In this document: piece after piece, positions 1 through 6,235 of the stretch
Numbering within the stretch: position 1 is the stretch's first letter
How the letters are laid out: every line of letters begins with the position of its first letter
Translations under genes and position numbers: made by a program
The notes under the pieces: model-generated
What the model was told of the DNA's origin: nothing
What the model saw: only the letters and a program-made list of their open reading frames with translations
The model's database searches: none
Source of the DNA: an uncultured Eubacteriales bacterium
GTDB lineage: Bacteria; Bacillota; Clostridia; Oscillospirales; Oscillospiraceae
DNA: 8,276 nt
Reading direction: 5' to 3'
NCBI GenBank assembly: GCA_900549885.1
Contig: URQA01000108.1
Location: 1 to 8,276, forward strand

Positions 1-1802
1 GCGAAGTCATCCCGCTCCGGCAGCAGCAGCGCTGCCTCCCGGGCGGTGAGGGAATCTCCGGCGCACAGCCGCTCAAACAGGGCCTGCTCCGCCTGGACAC
101 GGGTGGGGGAGGGCCGCAGGTCGCACAGCTGGAGCTGGAGCTCCCGCCGGCCCCGGTATTCGTTAATCTGAGGGGTGAACACCACGTCCACCCGGTCCCC
201 GGGGGAGATGCCGGCGGCGGCGCTGTTGGCGGAGAAAAAGATGGCGTCAAAGGTGTGGCCGTCCCGGCGCAGCTTCATCTTCAGATGGCGCCCGCCCCCC
301 ACGTCGGCGCAGGACACCACCTGCATCCGCTGCAAGCGCAGCACAGGCTTGGGGTTGCCGGAGCCGAAAGGCTCCAGCAGGGACAGTTCATCTATTTGAC
401 GGCAGGTGAGCAGAGCACAGTCGTTGATGTCCGCGTCCACATCCAGCACAGCGGTCATGGGGTGATGATCGGCATAGTCCGCCACCAGCCGGTCCATGGC
501 GGCGTGGAAAGCGGGGATGTTCTCTTCCAAAATGGTAAAGCCCGCAGCCAGCTCATGACCGCCGTATTCCTCCAGCAGCGGCGCGCAGGCGTCCAGGGCG
601 GCAAATAGGTTGAAGCCGCCGAAGGACCGGCAGGAACCCTTGCCCCGGCCGTGGTCCAGACAGATCATAAACGCGGGGCGGGAGTATTTCTCCGCCAGAC
701 GGGAGGCCACAATGCCCACCACCCCCTGATGCCAGCCCTCTCCGGCCAGCACGATAGACGGCCCGGCCAGCTCCGGGCGGCGGGCCAGATGGGCCGCACA
801 CGCCTCAAAGATGCTGCACTCGATGGCTTGCCGTTCCCGGTTGAGCTGGCACAGCTCCTGGGCCAGGGCCAGGCCCCGCTGGGGGTCCCGGGTGAGCAGC
901 AGCTCCACCGCAACCTCTGCCCGTTCCATCCGTCCGGCGGCGTTGATCCGGGGAGCCAGGCCGTAGCCGATGCTGACGGCGGTGGGGGCGGGCTGTCCGG
1001 GAGAAACCTCCTGAATCAAAGCCTTTAGCCCGGGGCGGCAGGTGTGGGCCAGCCGCTCCAGCCCCAGGGTGACGATGGCGCGGTTTTCGTCCGTCAGGCG
1101 CATGACGTCGGCTACGGTGCCGATGGCAGCCAGCTCGCCGTATTGCTCCAGCACCCCGGCCCAGTCCTGCCGGGGAGTGAGGGCCAGGGCCACCTTCAAA
1201 GCCACCCCTACCCCGGCCAATTCCTTGAAGGGATACGTGCAGTCGGGCCTGCGGGGATCCACCACCGCCGCGGCGTCAGGTAAGTTGTCCTTGCAGTGGT
1301 GGTGATCGGTGACCACCACATCGATACCCAGAGCCTTGGCGTAGGCTACCTCGGGCGCAGCGGTGATGCCGCAGTCCACCGTGACGATGAGCTTCACGCC
1401 CTGCTGGCCCAGCCGGTCCACTGCGCCGCGGTTCAGGCCGTAACCCTCTCCGGTGCGGTCGGGAATATAGCATATAACATGTCCGCCTCGCTCCCGCAGA
1501 AATTCTGTGAGCAGACAGGTGGAGGTGATGCCATCCACATCATAGTCGCCGTAGACGGCGATGGTGTCCCCCCGTTCCACGGCCTGGGAGATGCAGACGG
1601 CGGCCCGGTCCATATCCCGCATGAGAAACGGGTCGTGGAGCAGCTCTGGGCCGTTGGCAAGAAACTCCCCCGCCTTTTCCGGGGTGTCCAGCCCCCGGGC
1701 GCACAGCACAACCGCACACAGCGGGGGTACGCCCGCCAGCTCCAACTGCCGCCGGGCCTCATCAGAGCCGCCCCGGCGCAGGTTCCACTGTTCGTATTTC
1801 AT
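1..1802 (-). CDS. recJ: Single-stranded-DNA-specific 5'-3' exonuclease RecJ, 3' end beyond window
   Basis: RecJ degrades single-stranded DNA 5' to 3' in recombinational, mismatch and base-excision repair. I read 600 uninterrupted codons from the ATG at 1802; the gene continues past position 1. Seen in order: DHH-family motif I YGDYDVDG (residues 84-91), VDCGIT (142-147), the eponymous TDHHH (165-169), INAAGRM (286-292), then the DHHA1 region with GEGWHQGVVGIV (about 354-365), GKGSCRS (387-393) and YGGHELAAG (413-421). An OB-fold-like stretch around residues 465-550 includes NEYRGRRELQL, the usual RecJ pattern. The metal-binding Asp and His residues appear present. Length already exceeds the roughly 570 residues of the E. 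coli type, so a C-terminal extension as in Bacillus RecJ is likely. A GAGG site at 1811-1814, 8 bases upstream, supports the start. It has its own promoter and lies 154 bases downstream of the SLOG gene. Confidence 0.95.
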   Translation of the reverse strand, partial: MKYEQWNLRRGGSDEARRQLELAGVPPLCAVVLCARGLDTPEKAGEFLANGPELLHDPFLMRDMDRAAVCISQAVERGDTIAVYGDYDVDGITSTCLLTEFLRERGGHVICYIPDRTGEGYGLNRGAVDRLGQQGVKLIVTVDCGITAAPEVAYAKALGIDVVVTDHHHCKDNLPDAAAVVDPRRPDCTYPFKELAGVGVALKVALALTPRQDWAGVLEQYGELAAIGTVADVMRLTDENRAIVTLGLERLAHTCRPGLKALIQEVSPGQPAPTAVSIGYGLAPRINAAGRMERAEVAVELLLTRDPQRGLALAQELCQLNRERQAIECSIFEACAAHLARRPELAGPSIVLAGEGWHQGVVGIVASRLAEKYSRPAFMICLDHGRGKGSCRSFGGFNLFAALDACAPLLEEYGGHELAAGFTILEENIPAFHAAMDRLVADYADHHPMTAVLDVDADINDCALLTCRQIDELSLLEPFGSGNPKPVLRLQRMQVVSCADVGGGRHLKMKLRRDGHTFDAIFFSANSAAAGISPGDRVDVVFTPQINEYRGRRELQLQLCDLRPSPTRVQAEQALFERLCAGDSLTAREAALLLPERDDF

Positions 1803-1835
1803 ATACCATGCCTCGAAATTGAAAAATTATCTTTT

Positions 1836-1864
1836 ATTATATCAAAAAAATAAGATAGATGCAA
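1836..1864 (-). promoter_or_regulatory. Promoter of recJ
   Basis: Read on the minus strand there is a -35 box TTGCAT (1864-1859), a 17-base spacer that is T-rich, and a perfect -10 box TATAAT (1841-1836). Transcription should start near 1829, giving a leader of about 27 bases. The region is markedly AT-rich against its GC-rich surroundings. So recJ probably does not depend on read-through from the SLOG gene upstream. Confidence 0.8.
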
Positions 1865-1956
1865 CCGCCGGTCCGGACTGGCCTGCAGCGGACGGCTTCC
1901 CGCACGGACAAAAGAGGACGAAAAGCCATCCCAAAGGCGGCAGATTTTGAGGCACG

Positions 1957-2496
1957 TCAATCCTTCCGCTCCAGCCGGACAGCCGCCTGCCATGGGTGGT
2001 TCAGATCCAGCAGCAGGATGTCCAGCCCCTGGTCCATGGCATAGCTGAGGGTGTACATCGTGCCGCCGGGGGTGCCGTCAAAGGCGGCCAGGATAACGGA
2101 GGAACGGTCCACCATATAGCGGTCCCGGCGGTGCATACAGAAACGGTCATAGTTGTGCTGGACCATGGTTTCCAGATCGCAGGCATCCAGCGCCGAGCGC
2201 CACCGCGCCCGCTCCGCTGCCGGCCAGCGGTCGGCCTGGCTCTGGCAGGGGACGGCGCCCTCTACCGTCAGGCTGGGATATTTCTCCCGCAGGGCCAGGG
2301 CCGCTTCCACAAAGTACAGGTCCGCGCCGCGGGCCATGCCGGAGATGAAATGCCGGTAGCCCCGCAGGTACAATCCTTCCAGCTCCCGGGCGATGCTCTC
2401 CTTGAGGGCCAGACAGCGGGGATCCCGCTCGTCGGTTCCCCAGGGCAGCTTGTCCGGCCGGTGGCCGGTGAAACAGCAGGTGATCTCCCGCTCCAT
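1957..2496 (-). CDS. SLOG-fold protein of the DUF1273 (YpsA-like) family
   Basis: A 179-residue soluble protein with no signal peptide or membrane segment. The SLOG superfamily is a Rossmann-like fold that binds nucleotides or nucleotide-derived ligands and includes DprA and YpsA. Motifs seen: FTGHRPDKLPWG (residues 9-20), the glycine-rich loop SGMARGADLY (52-61), DRSS (130-133), and FDGTPGGTMYT (139-149), the second phosphate-contact region typical of the family. The length matches B. subtilis YpsA (about 180 residues). The ATG at 2496 was chosen because GGAGG lies 10 bases upstream (2511-2507) and the GHRP motif then falls at the family position. Upstream in-frame ATGs at 2520 and 2559 lack a ribosome site and overlap the promoter. 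The biochemical role is not known; YpsA has been linked to cell division in Firmicutes. It is transcribed divergently from the riboflavin-transport unit. Confidence 0.85.
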   Translation of the reverse strand: MEREITCCFTGHRPDKLPWGTDERDPRCLALKESIARELEGLYLRGYRHFISGMARGADLYFVEAALALREKYPSLTVEGAVPCQSQADRWPAAERARWRSALDACDLETMVQHNYDRFCMHRRDRYMVDRSSVILAAFDGTPGGTMYTLSYAMDQGLDILLLDLNHPWQAAVRLERKD

Positions 2497-2530
2497 GACG
2501 GCCCCGCCTCCTTTTTTCATTCTGTGGCCC

Positions 2531-2559
2531 ATTGTAGCGGAAGGAGGGGCCGCCGTCAA
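2531..2559 (-). promoter_or_regulatory. Promoter of the SLOG/DUF1273 gene
   Basis: On the minus strand a -35 box TTGACG (2559-2554) and a -10 box TACAAT (2536-2531) are separated by exactly 17 bases; each matches consensus at 5 of 6 positions. The predicted start near 2524 leaves about 28 bases before the ATG at 2496. It lies back-to-back with the riboswitch promoter. Confidence 0.7.
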
Positions 2560-2605
2560 CCGCGCCGCCTAGATTGGGGCCGCGAAATTTTTTGCCTGTA
2601 CCCTC

Positions 2606-2633
2606 TTGCATTTTTCCCGGAGTTTGCTATAAT
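2606..2633 (+). promoter_or_regulatory. Promoter of the FMN-riboswitch / ECF transporter transcript
   Basis: The -35 box TTGCAT (2606-2611) and a perfect -10 box TATAAT (2628-2633) are 16 bases apart. A TG dinucleotide at 2625-2626 makes this an extended -10 promoter. The predicted start is near 2640, just upstream of the riboswitch aptamer. Confidence 0.8.
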
Positions 2634-2657
2634 AAAGCCCAGAAACAAGTGAATGAA

Positions 2658-2770
2658 CGTCTTCAGGGCGGGGTGCAATTCCCCACTGGCGGTATAGTCC
2701 GCGACCCACTTTTTGTGGCTGACCCGGTGTGACTCCGGGACCAACGGTATAGTCCGGATGGAAGAAGATG
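2658..2770 (+). ncRNA. FMN riboswitch aptamer (RFN element)
   Basis: The conserved RFN blocks are present in order: CTTCAGGGCGGGGTG (2661-2675), CCCCACTGGCGGT (2681-2693), GTCCGCGACC (2697-2706), ACCCGGTGTGACTCCGGGACC (2722-2742, overlapping arms CCCGG and CCGGG), and ACGGTATAGTCCGGATGG (2744-2761) followed by AAGAAGATG. The closing P1 helix pairs CGTCTTC (2658-2664) with GAAGATG (2764-2770), 7 pairs including one G-U. FMN binding is known to switch such genes off. It lies directly upstream of two ECF S components, a standard target, so riboflavin uptake here should be repressed when FMN is abundant. Confidence 0.97.
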
Positions 2771-2777
2771 CGCACAG

Positions 2778-2843
2778 CTCCTCCCATGATTGTTGTAGCG
2801 CCTGGAAGACCGACTTTCAGGCGTTTCGTACTTTCATAGGAGG
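2778..2843 (+). promoter_or_regulatory. Riboswitch expression platform: intrinsic-terminator-like hairpin plus anti-Shine-Dalgarno
   Basis: Two possible switches are visible between the aptamer and the first gene. First, CGCCTGGAA (2799-2807) and TTTCAGGCG (2815-2823) form a 9-pair stem with a 7-base loop, followed by the broken T-tract TTTCGTACTTTC; this could terminate transcription, but weakly. Second, CCTCC (2780-2784) or the overlapping CTCCT (2778-2782) is complementary to the AGGAGG ribosome site (2838-2843) and could block translation. FMN riboswitches of ypaA/ribU genes in Firmicutes often act on translation. Which mode is used here cannot be decided from sequence. Confidence 0.55.
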
Positions 2844-2851
2844 TTTTTATT

Positions 2852-3481
2852 ATGTCTCAACCTGTCTCTGTCCCCCAGCCCCGCCGCAAAATTTCCGCCC
2901 GTACCCTTGCGGTCACCGCTATGCTGTCCGCCGTAGCCGCTGCCCTTATGTACATTGAGATCCCCATTCCGGTGCTGATTCCCAGCTTTGTCAAGCTGGA
3001 TGTGTCCGACCTGCCCGCGCTGCTTGGCTCCTTTTCCCTAGGCCCGGTGGCTGGCATTGTCATCGCCTTTTTGAAAAATGTCCTGCACATCGTTCTCAAG
3101 GGCACCTCATCCGCCTTTGTGGGTGAGCTGTGCAATTTCGCCCTCAATGCCGTCTTTGCCGTGGCCGCCGGACTCATCTATAAATTCCACAAAAACCGCA
3201 CGGGCGCCATCCTTGGCTCTCTGGCCGGGGCGGTGGCCATGGGTCTGTTCTCCGTGCCGCTGAACTACTTCCTGGTCTATCCCGCCTACGCCGCTGCCTT
3301 TGGTGGAATGGAGCTGATCGTGGAGGCCTATCAGACCATCCTCCCCTCGGTGAATGGCCTGCTGGAATGCCTGCTCATCTTCAACCTGCCCTTTACCATC
3401 GTCAAGGGCCTGCTGTGCGCGGCGATCTGCTTCCTCATCTACAAGCCCCTGTCCCCCCTGCTCCACGGGCGGAAGGACTGA
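2852..3481 (+). CDS. ribU: Riboflavin ECF transporter S component, RibU-like
   Basis: A 209-residue, very hydrophobic membrane protein with about six predicted transmembrane segments (roughly 17-36, 53-74, 87-110, 117-142, 163-182, 184-200) and short basic ends. S components capture the vitamin and work with a shared energising module (EcfT plus ATPases EcfA/EcfA'), which is not in this window. RibU-type features seen: the TM1 region TAMLSAVAAALMYIEI (22-37), KLDVSDLPALLGSFSLGPVAG (48-68, two adjoining motifs), FLKNVLH (73-79) and KGTSSAFVGELCNF (83-96). AGGAGG at 2838-2843, 8 bases before the ATG, fixes the start. The FMN riboswitch upstream strongly supports riboflavin or a close relative as substrate. 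The next gene begins 14 bases after the stop. Confidence 0.92.
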   Translation: MSQPVSVPQPRRKISARTLAVTAMLSAVAAALMYIEIPIPVLIPSFVKLDVSDLPALLGSFSLGPVAGIVIAFLKNVLHIVLKGTSSAFVGELCNFALNAVFAVAAGLIYKFHKNRTGAILGSLAGAVAMGLFSVPLNYFLVYPAYAAAFGGMELIVEAYQTILPSVNGLLECLLIFNLPFTIVKGLLCAAICFLIYKPLSPLLHGRKD

Positions 3482-3495
3482 GAGGAGGACGGACG

Positions 3496-4086
3496 ATGCG
3501 CAAGGAGACCATCAAAAGAATGACCGTCATGGCCATGCTGGCCGCCCTGTCCATGGTGCTGGTCTACGCAATCCATGTGCCCCTGATCCCCGTGGTGCCT
3601 TTTCTGGAATACGACCCGGCGGATATCCCCATCCTGATCGCCGCCATGGCCTACGGCCCGGTGTCCGGCCTGGTCCTCACCGTGGTGGTCAGCATCATCC
3701 AGGGCATGTTCATCAGTACCACCGGCCCCTGGGGCATCCTGATGCACGTCATTGCCACAGGTACCCTGGTGCTGGTGGCCGGCGGCATCTACCGGCTCCG
3801 CCATACCAGGGCCGGCGCGGTGCTGGGCCTGGTCTTCGGCACCCTGGCCATGGGACTGGTGATGGTCCCGGCCAACCATTTCATCACCCCTGTCTGGATG
3901 GGCGCGCCCACCGAAGTGGTGGACAGCCTGATGCTGGTGGGCATCCTGCCCTTCAACCTGCTCAAGGCGGGAATCAACTCCGCCGTCACCTTCGTGGTAT
4001 ACAAGGTCGTGTCCCGCTATCTGGTCCACGGCGGTCCATTCGGGGCCATAGCAGACAAATCGTCCGCCGATGCATCCGGCACCTAA
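3496..4086 (+). CDS. Second ECF transporter S component, diverged RibU paralogue
   Basis: A 196-residue polytopic membrane protein starting MRKETIKRMTVMAMLAAL, the usual basic-then-hydrophobic opening of ECF S components. It aligns along its length with the preceding RibU-like protein: PFLEYDPADIPILIAAMAYGP (35-55, overlapping blocks) matches the SFVKLDVSDLPALLGSFSLGP region, and AMGLVMVPANHF (118-129) matches AMGLFSVPLNYF. However, the FLKNVLH and VGELCNF motifs of the first gene are replaced by VVSIIQG and ILMHVIATG, so substrate preference may differ. AGGAGG at 3483-3488, 7 bases upstream, gives the start at 3496; a longer frame upstream only overlaps ribU. It is co-transcribed with ribU under the FMN riboswitch, so a flavin-related substrate is likely but not proven. 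The C-terminal tail (about 177-196) is polar and lacks motifs. Confidence 0.85.
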   Translation: MRKETIKRMTVMAMLAALSMVLVYAIHVPLIPVVPFLEYDPADIPILIAAMAYGPVSGLVLTVVVSIIQGMFISTTGPWGILMHVIATGTLVLVAGGIYRLRHTRAGAVLGLVFGTLAMGLVMVPANHFITPVWMGAPTEVVDSLMLVGILPFNLLKAGINSAVTFVVYKVVSRYLVHGGPFGAIADKSSADASGT

Positions 4087-4097
4087 AAAACCTCAAA

Positions 4098-4132
4098 AAG
4101 ATCCCCGGGAGGTTCCGCTTCCCGGGGATCTT
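4098..4132. terminator. Strong intrinsic terminator hairpin, probably bidirectional
   Basis: AAGATCCCCGGGA (4098-4110) pairs perfectly with TCCCGGGGATCTT (4120-4132); G4111-T4119 and G4112-C4118 extend this to 15 pairs around a 5-base loop. It begins 12 bases after the stop of the second S component. On the plus strand the following tract is short (CTT then CAACATGT). On the minus strand the stem is followed by TTTGAGGTTTTTT (4097-4085), a better U-tract. It therefore could also catch minus-strand transcripts from cinA, about 435 bases away. Confidence 0.85.
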
Positions 4133-4140
4133 CAACATGT

Positions 4141-4566
4141 CAAAAGGCACCGCAGAGGTCGCGCCGCCGAGCGCGAACAATCAATATCCGGTTTCGGCTA
4201 CGACATATCGTCACGGGGAAGTCCATTCCGGGCAGCTCCGGGAGGAAATTCTGGCCTGCGCCTCCTTGCGGTTCCTCCCCTATTCAAAATTAAGAGACGA
4301 TTTGGACGAGCGCCTATACGAAAACGCTTGTCAGCGGTCAGCCCGTGAGCGTGTGAGCCGCCCTCTTGAAAACTCCACGGCAGCCCAGCTTCAGCGAGTG
4401 CCGTGGGAAGAGATGCCCATAAGGGTGCGCGTGCAGTTTTCGCTGTCAGGCAAAAACAGAGTACGGCTGACTTTGCGCCGACCAAGTGCGACAAAATGGG
4501 CCGTGATTCGCCGGGAATGGAGCCTTGTTCCCGACAAGAGGCTGTTGAAAATACTTTTTGTCCGCC
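4141..4566. other. Convergent intergenic spacer of about 425 bases, hairpin-rich, no supported gene
   Basis: This stretch lies between the terminator after the S components and the end of cinA. Open frames cross it on both strands, but none has a ribosome site or recognisable domain. It holds several short inverted repeats: TCGCGC/GCGCGA (4159-4164 with 4171-4176), GGGAGGAA/TTCCTCCC (4240-4247 with 4272-4279), CCACGGCA/TGCCGTGG (4375-4382 with 4399-4406), TTTGCGC with GCG-A-CAAA (4472-4478 with 4488-4495, one bulged A) and CGGGAA/TTCCCG (4512-4517 with 4528-4533). It reads as less GC-rich than its neighbours. It may be a dispersed non-coding repeat, a structured RNA or gene remnant; I cannot tell which. 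Confidence 0.4.
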
Positions 4567-5832
4567 TCAAAGTGTTTCCACCGGCAGTCCGGCCAGATAC
4601 CGCCGGACCATGTCGAACCCGTGGCTGGCAGCCATGGTGCGCACCCGGTCCCGCCGGTCCCTGGGGCCGGCCAGGTTGAGCTGTCTGACCCAGCAGCCCT
4701 CCGGGGCGCACAGCCCTACATACACAAGACCCACCGGATTGCCCCGGTCGTCGCTGTCCGGCCCGGCCACCCCGGTAGCGGACAGAGCCAGATCGCAGCC
4801 TAGGACCCGACGGGCCCCTTCCGCCATAGCCCGGGCCACTTCGGCGCACACCGCCCCCCGTTCGTCCAGCAGGGCCTGGGGAACGCCCAGCACACCGGCC
4901 TTCACTTGATTGGTGTAGCTCACCACACCCCCCTGAAACACGGCGGAGGCGCCGGACAGGTCGGTGAAGCGTTTGGCGATAAGCCCTCCGGTGCAGCTCT
5001 CGGCAGCGCCCAGGGTCAGCCCCTTTTCCTTCAGCGCGGCCAACACCACCTGCTCCAAGCTCGTCACGTCAGCGCCGTACACCAAGTCGCCCAGCAGCTC
5101 CCGCACCTCCTGCTCCACCGGGGCGATGAGGGCGGCAGCCTGCTCTTCATTGTCCGCCCGGGCGGTGATGCGCAGCTCCACCTCTCCCTCCTTGGCATAG
5201 GGGGCTAGGGTGGGGTTTTGCAGTTGGTTCATCCGGTTCCGAAGCCTGTCCTCCACCTGGGATTCCCCCAGCCCGAAGATGCGCAGGGTACGGGACCGGA
5301 TAACCCCCTGGCTCAGCCGAGCCAGCCAGGGAGCGGCCTTCTCCCGGAACATGGGGATGCACTCCCGAGGGGGGCCGGGGAGCATCACCACATCGTTGTT
5401 CCCGCTGTGGAAGGCACAGCCGGGCGCGGTGCCCCAGGGATTGTCTAGGATGTGGCAGCCCTCGGGCAGCCAGGCCTGCTGAAGATTGTTTTCCGTCATC
5501 TCCCGACCGGATTTGGCGAAGTAGTCCCGGATGGCGTCGGCGCACTCGGGGTGGAACACCAGCGGCCGGCCGAAGGCTTCGGCCAGCACCTGCTTGGTCA
5601 GGTCGTCGCAGGTGGGCCCCAGGCCGCCGGTGGTGATGATGATGTCCGCCCGGCTCCTGGCCAGCTCCACCGCCGCCCTGAGCCGCTGGGGGTTGTCCCC
5701 TACCACGGTGTGGTAATAGACATTGATGCCCATGGCGGCCAGTTCCCGGCTCAGGTCCCGGGCATCGGAATTGAGGATGTTGCCCAGCAGCAGTTCGGTG
5801 CCCACTGACAATAGCTCTGCGGTATACGCCAT
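4567..5832 (-). CDS. cinA: CinA: MoCF-like domain fused to nicotinamide-nucleotide amidase
   Basis: A 421-residue cytoplasmic protein of typical full CinA length. The N-terminal MoCF/COG1058 domain (about 5-170) carries SVGTELLLGNILNSDA (9-24), TTGGLGPTCDDLT (67-79) and MLPGPPRE (150-157); in characterised homologues this domain hydrolyses ADP-ribose or related pyrophosphates. A linker domain follows. The C-terminal PncC domain (about 258-415), with AAESCTGGLIAKRFTDLSGAS (276-296, Ser279 in the conserved SCTGG), Tyr306 and SATGVAGPDSDD (351-362), deamidates nicotinamide mononucleotide to nicotinic acid mononucleotide in pyridine-nucleotide salvage. CinA is also linked to competence in some Gram-positives. 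GGAGGAGG (5847-5840), 7 bases upstream and inside the end of the previous gene, sets the start. The previous stop is separated by only 2 bases, implying translational coupling. No terminator is seen right after the stop. Confidence 0.95.
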   Translation of the reverse strand: MAYTAELLSVGTELLLGNILNSDARDLSRELAAMGINVYYHTVVGDNPQRLRAAVELARSRADIIITTGGLGPTCDDLTKQVLAEAFGRPLVFHPECADAIRDYFAKSGREMTENNLQQAWLPEGCHILDNPWGTAPGCAFHSGNNDVVMLPGPPRECIPMFREKAAPWLARLSQGVIRSRTLRIFGLGESQVEDRLRNRMNQLQNPTLAPYAKEGEVELRITARADNEEQAAALIAPVEQEVRELLGDLVYGADVTSLEQVVLAALKEKGLTLGAAESCTGGLIAKRFTDLSGASAVFQGGVVSYTNQVKAGVLGVPQALLDERGAVCAEVARAMAEGARRVLGCDLALSATGVAGPDSDDRGNPVGLVYVGLCAPEGCWVRQLNLAGPRDRRDRVRTMAASHGFDMVRRYLAGLPVETL

Positions 5833-5834
5833 GG

Positions 5835-6050
5835 TCAGTCCTCCTCCAGCCAGCGGAAGGTGTCATACCCGGCAAAGGCGTAGTCGATGTCCGCCCGGGC
5901 CTCATCCTCGGTGTCGGCGGGGATCAGGTCCAGGTCATCTCCGTTCTCCGCCACCCCCACGAAGCCGTACTCGGTGCCCTCAATGGCGATCCGGATCTCC
6001 TCGCCCCAAGGCTCGTCGCCTTCTTGAAATACCGCAATCCACTTTGGCAT
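5835..6050 (-). CDS. Small acidic hypothetical protein upstream of cinA
   Basis: A 71-residue protein I do not recognise. It is strikingly acidic: 21 Asp/Glu against 4 Lys/Arg, with Trp at 4, 15 and 67 and an acidic end (WLEED). There is no signal peptide or membrane segment; alternating hydrophobic residues at 19-33 (IRIAIEGTEYGFVGV) suggest a small beta-rich fold. A TGAGG site (6062-6058) lies about 7 bases upstream of the ATG at 6050, and a consensus promoter sits in front, so I consider it real. The stop is followed after 2 bases by the cinA start, and cinA's ribosome site lies inside this gene, so the two are probably co-expressed. Its function is unknown. Confidence 0.75.
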   Translation of the reverse strand: MPKWIAVFQEGDEPWGEEIRIAIEGTEYGFVGVAENGDDLDLIPADTEDEARADIDYAFAGYDTFRWLEED

Positions 6051-6089
6051 AAAAAAGCCTCATCTGCCTTTCCATTGTGATTTGATCCT

Positions 6090-6118
6090 ATGGTAGCGCG
6101 GTCCGCCCTGGTTGTCAA
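6090..6118 (-). promoter_or_regulatory. Promoter of the small acidic protein / cinA operon
   Basis: On the minus strand there is a perfect -35 box TTGACA (6118-6113), a 17-base spacer and a -10 box TACCAT (6095-6090, 4 of 6). The predicted start near 6083 leaves about 33 bases before the ATG at 6050. It is divergent from the aro operon promoter, roughly 50 bases away. Confidence 0.7.
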
Positions 6119-6168
6119 CCGCTCCGGACAGGGTTTCGTACTCTTTGCTTTAGCGGGGTAAAAAACTC

Positions 6169-6197
6169 TTGCATTTCCCCGGCGGTTGCTATATAAT
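6169..6197 (+). promoter_or_regulatory. Promoter of the aro leader-aroF-aroB operon
   Basis: The -35 box TTGCAT (6169-6174) and a perfect -10 box TATAAT (6192-6197) are 17 bases apart. The predicted start near 6204 gives a leader of about 245 bases before aroF, long enough for the leader peptide and attenuator below. Confidence 0.8.
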
Positions 6198-6235
6198 AAC
6201 TCCATTCTAAACAGCAAACAGCGAGGTCATCACTC

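Noticed and set aside
1865..1956. Intrinsic terminator between the SLOG gene and recJ
   Set aside because: Only weak GC-rich pairings (for example GCC with GGC near 1926-1942) and short T-runs were found; not enough to call.
4198..4494. 98-codon minus-strand frame in the convergent spacer
   Set aside because: No ribosome site, arginine/alanine-rich composition typical of a GC-rich shadow frame, no recognisable motif.
4137..4679. Plus-strand frame of about 180 codons running from the terminator into cinA
   Set aside because: No ribosome site, its start lies just after the terminator hairpin, it overlaps the opposite-strand cinA end, and no domain is recognisable.
6111..6119. Operator-like palindrome GGTTGTCAACC in the divergent aro/cinA region
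   Set aside because: The short symmetric sequence overlaps the TTGACA -35 box and is explained by it; no second copy or known regulator site was recognised.
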